This document shows positions 9,481-21,198 of a DNA stretch of 64,000 bases, piece after piece. The stretch comes from Scalesia atractyloides (taxonomy: Eukaryota > Streptophyta > Magnoliopsida > Asterales > Asteraceae): the NCBI GenBank assembly GCA_947069175.1, contig CAMTDV010000022.1, forward strand, positions 40,405,027 to 40,469,026, in the 5' to 3' direction. Within the stretch, counting starts at the first letter, position 1, and every line of letters starts with the position of its first letter. The notes below the pieces were generated by a model. That model had not been told where the DNA came from, ran no database searches, and was given only the letters and a program-made list of their open reading frames with translations. The position numbers and the translations under genes are program-made.

Positions 9481-10886
9481 AAAACATCAAGGCCAAATCT
9501 GTGGGAAAGATGGAACGCGATTGGGAAGTAAAACCCAATGGTGCCCGGTATTTCATGAATCGTATATGGGTACCTCTCTACGGAGACCTCAGAAAGCTAG
9601 TCATGGACGAAGCTCACAAATCCCGATACTTTGTCCATCCTGGTTCGGATAAGATGTATCAAGACCTTAAAGCCGCGTACTGGTGGCCCAACATGAAAGC
9701 GGATATAGCCACCTACGTGAGCAAGTGTTTGACTTGTGCGAAAGTCAAGGTGGAATACCAGAAGCCATCAGGACTACTTCAACAATCTTAGATCCTAGTG
9801 TGGAAATGGGATCAGATCTCGATGGACTTTATCACTAAGCTCCCGTGAACTCTGGGTGTTGCGATACCATCTGGGTGATCGTGGATCGTCTAACTAAGTC
9901 CGCACACTTCCTAGCGATCAAAGAAACGGATAAGATGGATAAGTTGACTCGCATCTACATTAAGGAAGTTGTTTCTTGGCACGGGGTGCCAACGTCCATC
10001 ATCTCAGACAGAGATGCCCGTTTCACGTCCAACTTTTGGCAGTCACTTAGAAAGCGTTGGGTACACGCTTAGATATGAGCACAGCTTATCACCCTCAGAC
10101 GGATGGTCAAAGTGAAAGGACCATTCAGACCTTGGAAGACATGCTTAGGGCATGCGTGGTAGACTTCGGGAATAGTTGGGAAATCCATCTGCCTTTAGTG
10201 GAATTCTCGTATAACAACAGTTACCATACGAGTATATCGGCAGCACCGTTTGAAGCATTATACGGTCGTAAATGTAGATCGCCGGTCTGTTGGCCGAAGT
10301 CGGTGACAGTCAACTCATAGGCCCTGAGTTGATACTTGAGGCTACTGAAAAGATTCTACAAATCAGAAACCGCATGGCAGCGGCACGAGATCGACAGAAA
10401 AGCTGCTGATCAACGACGCAAACCGCTCGAATTTCAAGTAGGCGACCGCGTCCTACTGAAGGTGTCACCCTGGAAGGGTGTAATCCGTTTTGGGAAACGA
10501 GGCAAACTAAACCCACGGTACGTAGGCCCGTTTGTGATCTTGAAGCGTATCGGGCCCGTAGCTTATCAATTAGACCTTCCTACCGAACTCAGTGGAGTTC
10601 ACAACGTTTTTCACGCGTCAAATCTGAAGAAGTGTCTATCAGATGAAACCCTAGTCATTCCTTTGGATGAGATTCAAGTGGATGAACAACTGCACTTTGT
10701 GGAACAACCTATCGAGATCATGGATCGTGAGATCAAGACTCGAAGGCACAGCAAGATACCATCGTCAAGGTTCGTTGGGATTCTAAGCGTGGACCGGAGT
10801 TCACGTGGGAAAGAGAGGACCAAATGAAAAGCAAATACCCACACCTCTTTGCAACTGAGCAGCAAGCTAACGTTACCACCAACTAA
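9481..10886 (+). pseudogene. Integrase (IN) of element A
   Basis: The HHCC zinc domain is seen as KSRYFVHPGSDKMYQ to CLTCAKVK. The catalytic core has WVIVDRLTK (D), IISDRDARF (D) and TDGQSE (E). After it come the GPX-like FEALYGRKCRSPVCW, VGDRVLLKVSPWKG, KLNPRYVGPF, HNVFHASNLKKCLSDE, VEQPIEIMD and a RGPEFTWE end. TGA/TAG stops near 9789 and 9846 and frameshifts near 10060, 10300 and 10775 inactivate it. The last frame ends TAA at 10884-10886. The tail resembles the divergent chromodomain of Tekay/Del elements. Confidence 0.9.
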
Positions 10887-11037
10887 ATTTTCGGGACGAA
10901 AATTCTTTCAACATGGGGATGATGTGACAGCCTGGGAATTTCTTGTACCATTGCTAACAAACTGAATCTTTTTGCGTTGCATTCTAAACCGCGTTTACTC
11001 AATTTTCGGGACGAAAATTCTTTCAACATGGGGATAA
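10887..11037 (+). promoter_or_regulatory. Duplicated PPT region of element A
   Basis: Two near-identical blocks (TTTTCGGGACGAAAATTC, then TTTCAACATGGGGAT) lie about 114 bp apart. Only the second abuts the LTR. The first is followed by TGTGACAGCCTGGG, which resembles the LTR start TGTGACATCCCGG. Element D has the same pair at 32193-32229 and 32301-32340. Confidence 0.75.
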
Positions 11038-13749
11038 TGTGACATCCCGGTTTTTCAGGTATCTTAAATGCACTACTTCACGGTTATTCATTCCTACGCT
11101 AATTTGATTCGGAGAATTAAATTACACGCTCGAAATAACTATGCTAACTTTGTGAACTTATCGAGTGAATTACGTGCTATGTGTTATTAGACGTTTATAA
11201 GTTTTGTGAGTTATTATATCATGTTTTGATTTCGTGATTATTAGTTTATAAAAAAAATATATATTAAATAATTAGCCGAACCGAACCGAGCCGCGAAACG
11301 TGTCGACCTCACTTCCTTGTGGCCCAAGTAACTAGCCTAAACTTGAGGCCCAAGTTACCCACCCAAACCCCCTTGTGCGGCCGCAAATCACCCCACCCTT
11401 TCTCCTTTTCTTTTTTCCCTTGTTGTATAAATAGGCATGCATGTATGTGTTATGTTTCAAAAAAAAAAAAAAACCTAAACCCTAGCTTCAAAGAGCGACG
11501 GCAGCCCTCTCTCTCCCTCTTTCTCTCGATCGCAACTTCCTCCAAAACCCGAAGTGATTCCAATCTCGTTCCCGGTTCGTTAATCTTCATCGTTGCAAGG
11601 TTACGGTTTTTATTGTTTTGCAAATCACATTAGGGTTTATGAATTCTTGATCATGCTTGTATGTAATGGTAGAATCATTGTTATGAAAGTGTTATGAGTT
11701 TAGTTCGATTAATTGTGCAAGTTTTGCGATTATGATGTTAGTTGGATACAAGAATCATAGGGTGCGTTTTGTGATAAAAAAGCATGTTATATGATTAGGG
11801 TTTGCATAAGTATGATGTACATGATGATATGTGACTAATAAATCTGTTCTTGATCATTTATATTTAACGTCTCGATCGTTTAAGGTGTTCTATTGCGATA
11901 AAAGTCGAAAACAGGTTGCTGAATGGTGTTTACAGCCAACTTCAATTGGCTGTAACTTGGTTATTAAGTGGATTTTCTGAAGCCTAAAATGTATATTCTT
12001 GAAAAACGCTTCTAATGGCACTGGATTCATATTTTTCTGAGGTCGTTTGATATTTTTAAGTGGTCGTTTAAGTGCAGAAACTGAAGCTGTGTAAATCTGA
12101 AAATTTGTTAGTTGTTTATCGAGTCGGATCTCAAAATCTGTAGAGGGTTGGGTCAGGAAATTTGTACAGCAAACTGGAGACGGAAATTTCCGGGAAACTC
12201 CCACTGGAATTTTGTTAATTGGATGAACGATGATTTTTAAATAATTTCTCCCGTGGACTGCAGTCAGAAAGCGACGAATCTGACTGCAGCCTAGTATATA
12301 AATGTTTATGAATAATCGGTAAAGTGTTAGGACTTGAAAAATTTACATAAAATTCTAGAGTTTAATTGACACCTTCTGTAAAAAAATTGGAACTTTTAGA
12401 ACGTTGGAACTATTTTATAAAAATCCTCGAAAACAGCCTAGTTATGAGTGTACAAGCTGAAACTTGATAACTTGCAATATGTGTACCAAAATGTTGTATG
12501 AGTTGATTTGTGTTCATGATAAGTTGGTTTGATCACTATTTTGTATGATAATACTTTGCATGCATGATTGTGTTTTCGAATTTGTTATTATGTGTGCCGC
12601 ATTGTGTATTAGTTATGTGTAGGGTTTGTATCAGTGTGTTCACACACTAACTTTAAATCGATTGACTTGTTAGGACGCAATTAGCGGTCCCATCATTTGC
12701 TACATCTGTGTTACACTAACCGAGCAATTAAAGGTGAGTTCACGGCCCCTATTTTTATCGGTTTTTAAACAACAGGGGGACAAACATGTATACACTCTAT
12801 AACTCTATCTTTTTACGTTATGCGAAATTAACGTCGTTAAACTACTCGGTAACTAAGTTAATGTTAATGTACGTTATGGTCACTAAGCAGCTATATCACG
12901 GAAGTCCTCGACAAACTCTCGGATCGTTAGTATTGGGTTAGATAGCGGGGAAATTATAAGTAGTACTACTGGGCCCGACAAGCTCCACCCGTGCTAGTCG
13001 CGCTAGCCGACCGGGTATGGTTAACGGGTGAATAATTTGGCCTAACTTTCGCCATGGTCAGTGATAGGCCTGGCAACACAGAGGCACAACAGTCAGCTTC
13101 GATCGCGAACACTTATGTGACATAACTTTAGGCTCGCTACCTACATGTTAACATTGAACTTAATTACGAAACAACAATATTATTCTGAGTTAGGAATAAT
13201 GGAACCAACAACAATATTATTCCGGGTTAGGAATAATGGAACCAACATCATTATTATTCCGGGTTAGGAATAATGGAACTATATCGTTATTCCGGGTTAG
13301 GGGTAACGGGGGAAACAAACTTTTAACCGAACTAATGAACTTATAAAAACCTGTGAACTCACTCTTCTTTAATGTTGACACTTGTTTCTTTACATGTTTC
13401 TCAGGACTCTAGGAGCTCTAGGTGCACTCACTTGAATTGATCAAGACATCTTTTATCGAGTCTCATTTACGAATATTGTTTGGGTTTTCTTTATTTTGGC
13501 GTTTGTGTTGGCGCCCGTTACTTTACTTTACGTTAATGCTTCCGCTCAACTTTAAAACTAATGCTTCCGCTAAACTTTGAAACCAAACTAAGGTAATTTG
13601 AAAATAACTATGAATAGGTAAACAAATAATTTTTGGAAAACGTATAAACGAATCATATAGAGTCGTTCGATGTTACTAGTGTCTCATATTTTGGTTTGTT
13701 CACACGCCTCGCGGTAAAACTCCGCAAGTGGAAATTTGAGGGTGTGACA
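11038..13749 (+). repeat. 3' LTR of element A
   Basis: TGTGACATCC to GTGTGACA, 2712 bp, with TATA box 11426-11433, stem-loop 12258-12289 and tandem hairpins at about 13176-13315. It is followed by the TGATC duplication. ORFs called inside (11319-11633, 11890-12204) are chance frames. Confidence 0.93.
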
Positions 13750-13754
13750 TGATC
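13750..13754. repeat. Target-site duplication of element A (right copy, TGATC)
   Basis: Matches 2440-2444. Beyond it the element B integrase frame resumes. Confidence 0.9.
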
Positions 13755-14720
13755 GCCCACGGCGAATGCCAAGGGTTTCCTATGCTTGTTGGCGTAGCTT
13801 ATCTGCGATCACGAGCTGCTGCCATATGATTTCTAATTTGAACAATCTTCTTAGAAGTTTCAAGTATGAGTTCTGGGCCCGTGATCTGGCTATCACCAAC
13901 CTCCGCCCAACAATGAGGAGATGGCATTTTCATCTGTAGAACGCTTCAAATAGAGCTGCCTGAATGCTAGAGTGGTAACTATTGTTGTAAGAAAACTCTA
14001 GCAAGGGCATATGTCTTTCCACCGTTACCAAAATCGATGACACATGCTCGCAGCATGTCTTCAAGTGTCTGGATGGTTTGTTCGCTTTGACTATCCGTTT
14101 GAGGATGATAGGCTATGCATATGTCTAAACGTGAGTGAATGATTTGTGCATAGCTTGCCACAGATCAGACATGAAATGCGGATCACGATCGGGGATGATG
14201 GAAGTCGCACCCCGTGCCTAGAAACTACCTCTTTCAAGTAAATGTTGGCAAGTTTAGAAAACTTGTCGGTTTCCTTGATTGCAAGGAAATGAGCAAACTT
14301 GGTTAAACAGTCGACGATCACTCAAACGGTATCATTTCCATTTTGCGTGTTGGGTAGACTAGTGATGAAATTCATGGAAATTTGTTCCCATTTCCAAATA
14401 GGCAGTTCTAGTTGCTGAAGCAAACCAGACAGTTTTTGGTATTCTACTTTCACTCTCGCGCAAGTCAAGCATTTGCTCACATACGGCGCTATGTTCGCTT
14501 TCATGCCTGGCCACCAGTACAAGAGTTTTAGATCCTAATACATCTTATCATAACGCGGATGCATGGAGTATCGAGACTTGTGTGCTTTGTCCAACATGAG
14601 TTCTCGAAGATTTCCGTTGGATGGGACCCATATTCACTCCATAAAATAGCGGATACCGTCTGACTTTGTTACGAGTTGTTTCTCCATGCCTCGCGTTTCA
14701 GCTTGAAGGTTCTCGTCCTT
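13755..14720 (-). pseudogene. Integrase of element B (right piece)
   Basis: The minus strand reads the HHCC domain end (CLTCARVKVEYQK), the core (IVDCLTKFAHFL with first Asp, SHGV-type linker, YHPQTDSQSEQ with Glu) and DMLRACVIDFGN, down to a KPLAFAVGDHV motif at 13755. That motif continues across element A at 2444. Several frames and stops are involved (ORFs 14322-14522, 14091-14321, 13979-14161). The second catalytic Asp lies in a damaged stretch (SPIVIRIS where ISDRD is expected). Confidence 0.82.
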
Positions 14721-14726
14721 TAAAGC

Positions 14727-15300
14727 TTAAGTTTTAGCAGAATGGATCAAGTCAGGAAGGTTAGAATGGATAGTTAGTTGTAAAGCTCGAAAGCGTTTAG
14801 GTTTGGTTTCCTTCCTACTGAGAACGTAAGCTACCACGTTAGCTTTGCAAGGATGATACTTGATCGTGTAATCGTAATCGTTCAAGAGTTCAACCCAATG
14901 ATGTTGTCGCATGTTTAACTCTTTCTGATTGAGGATGTGTTGAAGGCTATTGTGATTGGTATAGATGGTGCATTTGTTATCGTACAAGTAATGCCTCCAA
15001 ATTTTGAGTGCTAAGACTACGGCTCCCAATTCCAAATCATGAGTCATATAGTTCTTCTCGTGAGCTTTCAACTGACGGGAAGCATAGGCTATCACTTTCT
15101 CGCGTTGCATCAAAACACAACCGAGGCCTTGAATAGCGGCGTCACAGTATACCACGAAGTCATCCGTACCCTCAGGTAAAGACAATATCGGAGCACTACA
15201 AAGTTTTTGTTTCAGAAGCTGAAAGGCATTCTCTTGAGTCACTCCCCATGATTAAGTAACACCCTTCTAAGTTAAGGCGGTTAAAGGTTGAGCGATTTTT
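14727..15300 (-). pseudogene. RNase H domain of element B
   Basis: The 171-codon minus-strand frame contains LCSAPILSLPEG, FVVYCDAAIQGLGCVL (first Asp), IAYASRQLKAHEKNY, DLELGAVV, TIYTNHNSLQHIL (the second-Asp position reads Asn) and the ADALSR equivalent AYVLSRKE. The D-to-N change and other substitutions suggest long decay. Confidence 0.85.
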
Positions 15301-16050
15301 GAAAAACCCTCAATAAATCTGCGATAGTATCCCGCGAGACCAAGAAATTGTCGCACCTTCGTAGGATTCTTAGGCTCCGCCAAATTCTTGATAGAATCTA
15401 TTTTTGCTGGATTAACATATATTCCGTATTCGTTGCAACACAGTTCATAAGATCCATGAAAACCGTGGGTGCGTTAGTTAACCCAAATGGCATGACCAAG
15501 AACTCGGAGCGGCCGTACCGCGTTCGGAAAGCTGTCTTGGGAATATCTCCCACTCGGACTCTCATCTGATGGTAGCCCTATCTTAATCGGTTTTTGAGTA
15601 GAAGTTTGACCCTTGCAACTGGTTAAACAGATCGTCAATAGGGGACGAGGATAACGATTCTTGACCGTCACCTTGTTAAGTTCACGATAGTCGATATACA
15701 TGCGGAAAGACCCATCTTTCTTCTTTACTAATAGGACTGCGGCTCCCCACGGCGAAGAACTAGGCAAGATAAAACCTCTATCCAATAGTTCTTGGAGTTG
15801 ATTTGATATTTTTTGCAACTCTCCAGGTGCAAGACGATTAGGAGCATAAGCAATCAGAGCTACTCCAGTAGTAAGTTCGATAGGGAATTCCACTTGTCGA
15901 TGTGGAGGTAGTCCTGGAAGTTCCTCAGGAAAAACATCAAAAAATTCACGAACGACTAGAATGTCTTCGATCTTCTTCTCCACGAGTTGATTGTTGGTAA
16001 CTAGGGCTAAAATATTCGGATGGCCTTCTGTAAGCACTTTTGAGCTTTCA
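15301..16050 (-). pseudogene. Reverse transcriptase of element B with active-site deletion
   Basis: Motifs run from FFDVFPEELPGLPP, LAPGELQ, SPWGAAVLLVKKKDG, MYIDYRELN and KNRYP to a degraded palm and MPFGLTNAP, then VFMDLMN. The frame then jumps at about 15443 to an NEYGIYVNPAKID segment that normally lies about 90 residues later. The part with the catalytic FIDD motif is therefore missing. RT activity is impossible in this copy. Confidence 0.8.
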
Positions 16051-16440
16051 TGGCTGAAATGATGCCAACCATAGCACCACTTTGATGGCCTCGAACAGAC
16101 AGAAAATCTCCACCAGGGAGAGGAATACGTACGATTTTCTCTTTGTAGAGAATTCCAGCTCGATGTTTGGTCAACCAATCCATACCAATAACTACATCGA
16201 AGCTACCAAGAGTGATAGAAGGAGTTCAATGTTAAACACTTGACCTAAAAGGTCGAGTTTGCACCCAACAATAACATGGTATGCTTCATTCGGCTGACCG
16301 TCAGCGAATTCTATGATATGTCTTGTTTGAAGAGGGGTTGGAGTCAATCCTAATAGTCTACTGAACTTTAAGGACACGTAACTCGAATCGACACTTAATC
16401 GAATAAAACAGAAGCGAAACGATTGTTCACAGAGAATGTA
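16051..16440 (-). pseudogene. Aspartic protease region of element B
   Basis: The minus-strand reading has SLKFSRLLGLTPTPLQT, IIEFADG and VGCKLDLLGQVFNIE, then a GMDWL-like VLVIGMDWLTKH. This is the body of a retropepsin domain. The DTGA active-site stretch near 16400 is scrambled. It is similar in order to the PR of elements A and D. Confidence 0.65.
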
Positions 16441-17653
16441 CTGGCCACCACGTTGTTATCATTCTGGCGTCACCCATGCCAATTGTAAATGCTCTCCCGT
16501 GAGCACCATTTCTTCCGTTGATTTTGTTGTTATTATTCCCGGTGTTATTTTTTTGTTTTTCCCTACATTGTTGGCATTCTGAAATAACTGCGGGCAATCC
16601 TTCTTGAAGTGGCCCTCACTTCCTCACTGAAAGCAGCTCTTTCGGTTACCTTGTTGGTGTTTTGGCAGTTGCCTCTGTTGCTGCTGCTGCTGCTACAGTT
16701 GTTGTTGTTGTTGTTTATTGCTTTGGAAACAGAGCTCTACAATCCTTAGCCATGTGACCCACCTTGTCGCATCTTTGACACACCCTAGTACACTGCCCAT
16801 GGTGATGATAGTTACACTTGATGCACTTCGGCTGTTTACCAGTGTACGAACCCTGATTCTGGTTGGAACACTGATTCTGATTGGTAGTAAAAGACTTGTT
16901 AAGGTTGCGGTTGTTGTCGTTGTCGGCCCTCTTCTATTGCTGACTAGAGTTAGAGGCTTTGTCTGAGTCGTTCAACTTGCGTTTTTTGTCGTTTGAGGTG
17001 TTAAACTCGGTAGTGTTTCGCTTGGGTAACGTGCCCTCTCGAGTGCTTGGTCTGTGAGACGATGTGCTAGATGGACAGCTTGTTGAATTGTGGGAAGGTT
17101 AGCTGAAGTTACCAAGCTTTGGATCTCAGGGGCTAAACTCTTGAGGTAAAGCTCGATACGTTTTTAAGCAGGCTCGGACATGTTAGGACAAAGACTAGCT
17201 AATTTCGTTGGACCTCTTCGTGTAAGCTTCAATCTTGAACTCGATCATCTTTAAGTTTTAATACTCCACTTCCAATTTCTGAATGTCATTCCTGTGGCAG
17301 TATTCCTCCCCTATCAAACTCTTGAAATCATTCCACGAGGTAGAATTTGCAGCCGCCGATCCAAGCATCTGAATCTATGTGTTCCACCATGAGAGTGCGT
17401 TGCCTTCCAAAGTACCAGTTGCGTACTTCACACGACTGTTGACAGGACAATCTCACATCTCAAAGACAGATTCTACTTTCTCAATCTAGTGAAGAAGGTC
17501 TGCTGCTCCTTCCATGCCATTAAAAGAGTGAGGCTTCCAATCCATGAACGTCTTGAAGGTAAAAGGTCGAGGTTGAGCAGGTTGCTGTGGTTGTGCTGCT
17601 AGAGCTTCGGCAACCCGTGCATTGATTAGAGCCTGAATCTAGGCCTGTGTCAT
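16441..17653 (-). pseudogene. gag: gag of element B
   Basis: A minus-strand Met at 17651-17653 (MTQA then a stop) opens IQALINARVAEAL, a Q/P-rich stretch, TFKTFMDWKPHSF, EKVESVFEM, LSWWN and the LYLKSLAPEI and AVHLAHRLTD segments. Poly-Gln/Asn codons and a knuckle (GHFKKDC) at about 16600-16640 follow. At least six stops and several frameshifts are present. Unlike elements A and D, no intron is evident and the N-terminus joins directly to the capsid region. Confidence 0.72.
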
Positions 17654-18287
17654 GTTAGCTCTACCACGTCCACTATTGATTCTACATCCACAAGATACCA
17701 ACATGGGAAAAATTTGTAGCACATATTATTTCTATATTCAGTACAAGTAGGTAAGAAAAGGTAAGAGTATAGTTCAAGATCAAGTAGGAGTCCAACATCG
17801 CTATGGCTCCTATGGATATATGAATCCCCAATTATGTCAGAATCCCTTTACACACGCTTGGTCTAACTAGGACTCACATGCACTCCCAATTATTATTACG
17901 TGGGCACCCGTAATACTAATTCGATTTGAATGTTTATCCCAATTCCCCCTAACTAGGGTCAAAGATCCTCAGATTCGAGTGTCAAATGTAGGTGTTGTCA
18001 AAACGATAGAGATGACGAAGATCTAAAAGAAATAATGTGGTGCTTCTAATTCATTATAACATGAATAGGTAACATATGAAATTGTACTATAATGCTGTGT
18101 ATGGGACTATATGCAGTGCAGTGCATATGTATATGCTAAATGTATAATGTTTACGAAAATAAAAGGTGAACCTTGCAATCTGGAGCGTAGTGTCATGGTC
18201 GTTTTCAAAACTGATTCGGTTATAGTCTGGTTTTACAAAAACTTTTTAAAACCTAGTTCACTGTAATCAGCGGCTCTGATTCCAAAC
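17654..18287 (-). other. Element B 5' leader with PBS
   Basis: Non-coding sequence between LTR and gag. The PBS on the minus strand is at 18272-18284 (plus ggctctgattcca), matching the tRNA-iMet complement with one mismatch, 3 bp from the LTR. Nothing else is recognised. Confidence 0.75.
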
Positions 18288-20616
18288 TGTCACACCCCCA
18301 AATTACCACTTGTAGAGTTTGAATGCGAGGCGTGTGACGTAAAAGGATCTAGCCACTAGTCATGTCGAACTAATAATAAATGATATAAAACAAAGACATC
18401 ATATCCAACATGAATAGTGAACTTCAAATTAAACATTTCAAACACAGTACCTGTTCAGCGAAGCAATGTAATTATCTCAACAATTGGAAATCAAAACTTT
18501 TAAAAAAGTAAAGTATTAATGATTGCAATCTAGCATCACGCCCCATGACACTCTGACTCCTCAGACTACAAGTTCCTATGCAAGATGTATCTAACGACTA
18601 GCAACCATGCAGAAAAAGGGTATCAGCGATTACGCCGGCGAGTTCAAAGTTTAGTTTAACCTAAAACAAGTAGGTGATTAGTTTAAAGACATGTCAATAA
18701 TAAACTCGATACTGAAGTGACAACTATGTTTGTTTTCCCTCATCAATGCCTATCAATATTTGTCATGTGTTTAAGGTCCTTAGTTCACGCCCGTCCTCCA
18801 AGGTAGGGTGTGAGGTTGTCAAGCCTAATAGCGCCATCAACTAATACCCCGTTGCCTCCAAGGCAACTAATTCGGTAGTCAGTACGACTTTCATGATAGT
18901 GTTGTAAAAAGCATTCCTCTAAGGAATAGTAGTTGTCCCTCCGGGACGCATGCTTGTGAAAATGTAGTGAACTTAGCTTAGTTTGCTCGGTAATGTTAAC
19001 ATGCCTTTAAGGGTTAAGTAAGTGTTAAGTCCGTTACACGCGACCTAATACGTTTAAATTTGAGTATGTATACAAGTAGAGTGTTTGCAATACCCTATGT
19101 GCCCAAACAACTTAGTGTTTTAGTGACCAGGTTCATACGTTTATTATACAACATCACACAACTTACATATACATATTTTTGAACCAGTTAAACACACATA
19201 TGTATTTCATGGTTCATTAAACTCGAGCATAACAATTATCTACCTAAAAATCGGACCGTAACCATGTACTCACATAAATCCGGACAAGTACATAAGCATG
19301 TTCGGACTCCCTTTAATACGCATAGGTAAATTTGGACCATAGGTCACTATATTAAACTCACACTAAACTCCTACTTACATTCAGAAACATGAAGTTCTCC
19401 TATACTCGGATTCATTCCCACCTTTACTTATATTTGGACAATTATGACATATATATATATATATATATCCGGTTATAAACCTATATCCAGACTCATCACT
19501 TACAAAATTCCACATATTTGGACCCATCAAAGAACTACCAAACTCGGACATCATGGATTCTCTTGTAAATTCGGATCCTTCCCTTTTTTCCTTATCAAAC
19601 TCGGACTAATCTAACATACATACATACAAACTCGGATCCCATACATTCATATAAACTCAGACTAGTACCAACCCTTTATATATTTGGACTATCTAGATCA
19701 TACACTAAATTTTGATTTCCAATAACATTTAGCAAATTCAGACTCCATTGCTTATTGTTAAACTCGGACCCAAGTTTGTTTAATAAGCTTGGAAAAACAA
19801 CAAGCTCGGTTCCTGAGTTTTTGAGAAACTCGGACTTTGTGACTTCATAAAGTTGGATCATTTGCAATCGCATAGAACAAACACAGAATAAGAAAATTTT
19901 TCTATGTAACAGTTACAATTTGTAGTTCTACGACCAAAACCCTAACCTACAATAATCAACAATAGTTTCACAATTCTAGTATGACAATTGTATCCTAGAA
20001 TCAAGCAACCATTTACATAATCATTCACAAACTATTGCACAATCAATCAAAATGATTAACTAAACACAGAACCAATGTTTGGAGGACTAGGATTTGCTTG
20101 AAATAAAAAAAGCAGAGATAATAACGTACAATCATAAAGCAATTACCTTAGGTTGATTCTAGATGGATTGAAAGATCAAGATTGATGTGTGTGAAACTTG
20201 TGTAGCCAGGAATGGTTAGAGATGATGATCAGGGAAATGATGATTATGAATTGATGTAACATGGATTATGAGGAATGATTAGGGTTGTAGGAGTTTTATT
20301 CCATTTTTAATATTAGCTCTAAGCACCCCTAACTTTGCAACTTTCAACAAAGCACAGTACAACTTGTCATCTACAGTTAAAGTATATAACTCACGTATTT
20401 TTCATGTAGCACATAAGTTTCGTATAATCTCCCGTTTATAAATATGTTCGTGTTAGTCACCAATGTTCGAGAGTTATCATGTGCGTATTCCAATAATTCC
20501 CCGAATACCAAAGTAGACTCATTTAACTAACCCTAGTTAAATGCAGTACTATGAATGTATGTCTAAATTAATTGTGGTTAGGTTAAAGTAGTAACCTGAA
20601 GTTGCGGGTTGTCACA
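18288..20616 (-). repeat. LTR of element B (5' LTR in element orientation)
   Basis: TGTGACA at 20616 (minus) to a GGTGTGACA end at 18288, 2329 bp. It carries the decamer array (about 19230-19870) and a (TA)n tract at 19448-19468. Beyond 20616 the sequence continues as a PPT and pol 3' end of another copy rather than flanking DNA, so this LTR is shared by two internal segments. Confidence 0.87.
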
Positions 20617-21198
20617 TTATCCCCAACCTAATAGAAATTTCTTCCCAAAATTTGATAACCAGTCACAGATAAGTGAAAAGTAAGTTAAGATGAATGTGGG
20701 TTTTTCTAGGGTACCACATCATCCCCAACTTGAGAGGGAATTTCGTTTCGAAATCCTCTTGTCGCTTCCGTGTTAGGTTCAGTTGTTTTGAATAAGTGGG
20801 GGTACTTGATCATTATCTAATCCTCACATTCCCCAATGAACTCTGGTCCACGTCTTGCGTTCCAACGAACTCTCATGATAGAAATACGACTGTGTTTACG
20901 GACTTTGACTTCCCGATCCATAATTTCGACTGGTTTCTCGATGAATTGCAACTTATCATCGATCTTTAGTTCCTTGAAAGGAACTACAATCATTTCGTCT
21001 GACAAACACTTTTTTATGTTTGATAAGTGGAAAACATTGTGTATGTTACCAAGTTCTTCAGGTGGATCAATTGTGTAAGCCAACTTATGGATTCTTTCCA
21101 AAATTATGAATGACACAACGTAACGCGGATTGAACTTGCCTCGTTTCCAAAATGAACCACGCCCTTCCAGGGTGATACTTTCAATAGGACATGATCTG
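20617..21198 (-). pseudogene. Second element-B pol 3' end (integrase C-terminus)
   Basis: The minus strand reads IGK-equivalent IHKLAYTIDPPEELGNIHNVFH, KKCLSDE, EKPVEIMDREV and RWNARRGPEFIGE, ending near 20817, then the 3' UTR and PPT. It is a better-preserved copy of 1867-2444. Homology to the other copy stops at about 21196-21198, within two bases of the position where element A entered that copy. Confidence 0.8.

Larger units (their letters stand above)
2445..13749 (+). mobile_element. Ty3/gypsy element A (Tekay/Del-like), complete with both LTRs
   Basis: An 11.3-kb element bounded by TGTGACATCC...GTGTGACA LTRs of 2725 and 2712 bp and by the TGATC duplication. Internal order is PBS, extra coiled-coil ORF, gag (with apparent intron), PR, RT, RNase H, IN, PPT. 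Pol order PR-RT-RH-IN is the Ty3/gypsy order. Long LTRs and an IN tail without a clear classical chromodomain fit the Tekay/Del clade. Most of gag through RT lies in one frame broken by TAG/TAA stops at about 7327, 8191, 8230 and 8686; after about 8750 there are repeated single-base frameshifts. It inserted into the integrase of element B. Confidence 0.93.
1..20616 (-). mobile_element. Ty3/gypsy element B (old, interrupted host element)
   Basis: An LTR retrotransposon read on the minus strand. LTR 18288-20616, PBS, gag, PR, RT, RNase H and IN run down to 2074, followed by a second LTR copy (1-1866) that the window edge cuts off. The IN reading frame stops at 2444 and resumes at 13755, because element A was inserted there. 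The C-terminal IN segment (VEIMD then a basic stretch and an RIPI motif) resembles Tekay/Del chromoviruses. Stops and frameshifts occur throughout, so it is dead. A further pol 3' end and LTR fragment of the same family follow at 20617-22128. The LTRs align by eye over about 1.8 kb with visible divergence, so it is older than element A. Confidence 0.85.

Noticed and set aside
18101..18140. ATATGCA/TGCATAT inverted repeat in element B leader
   Set aside because: Arms of 7 bp with no second copy to compare; expected by chance in AT-rich DNA of this length.
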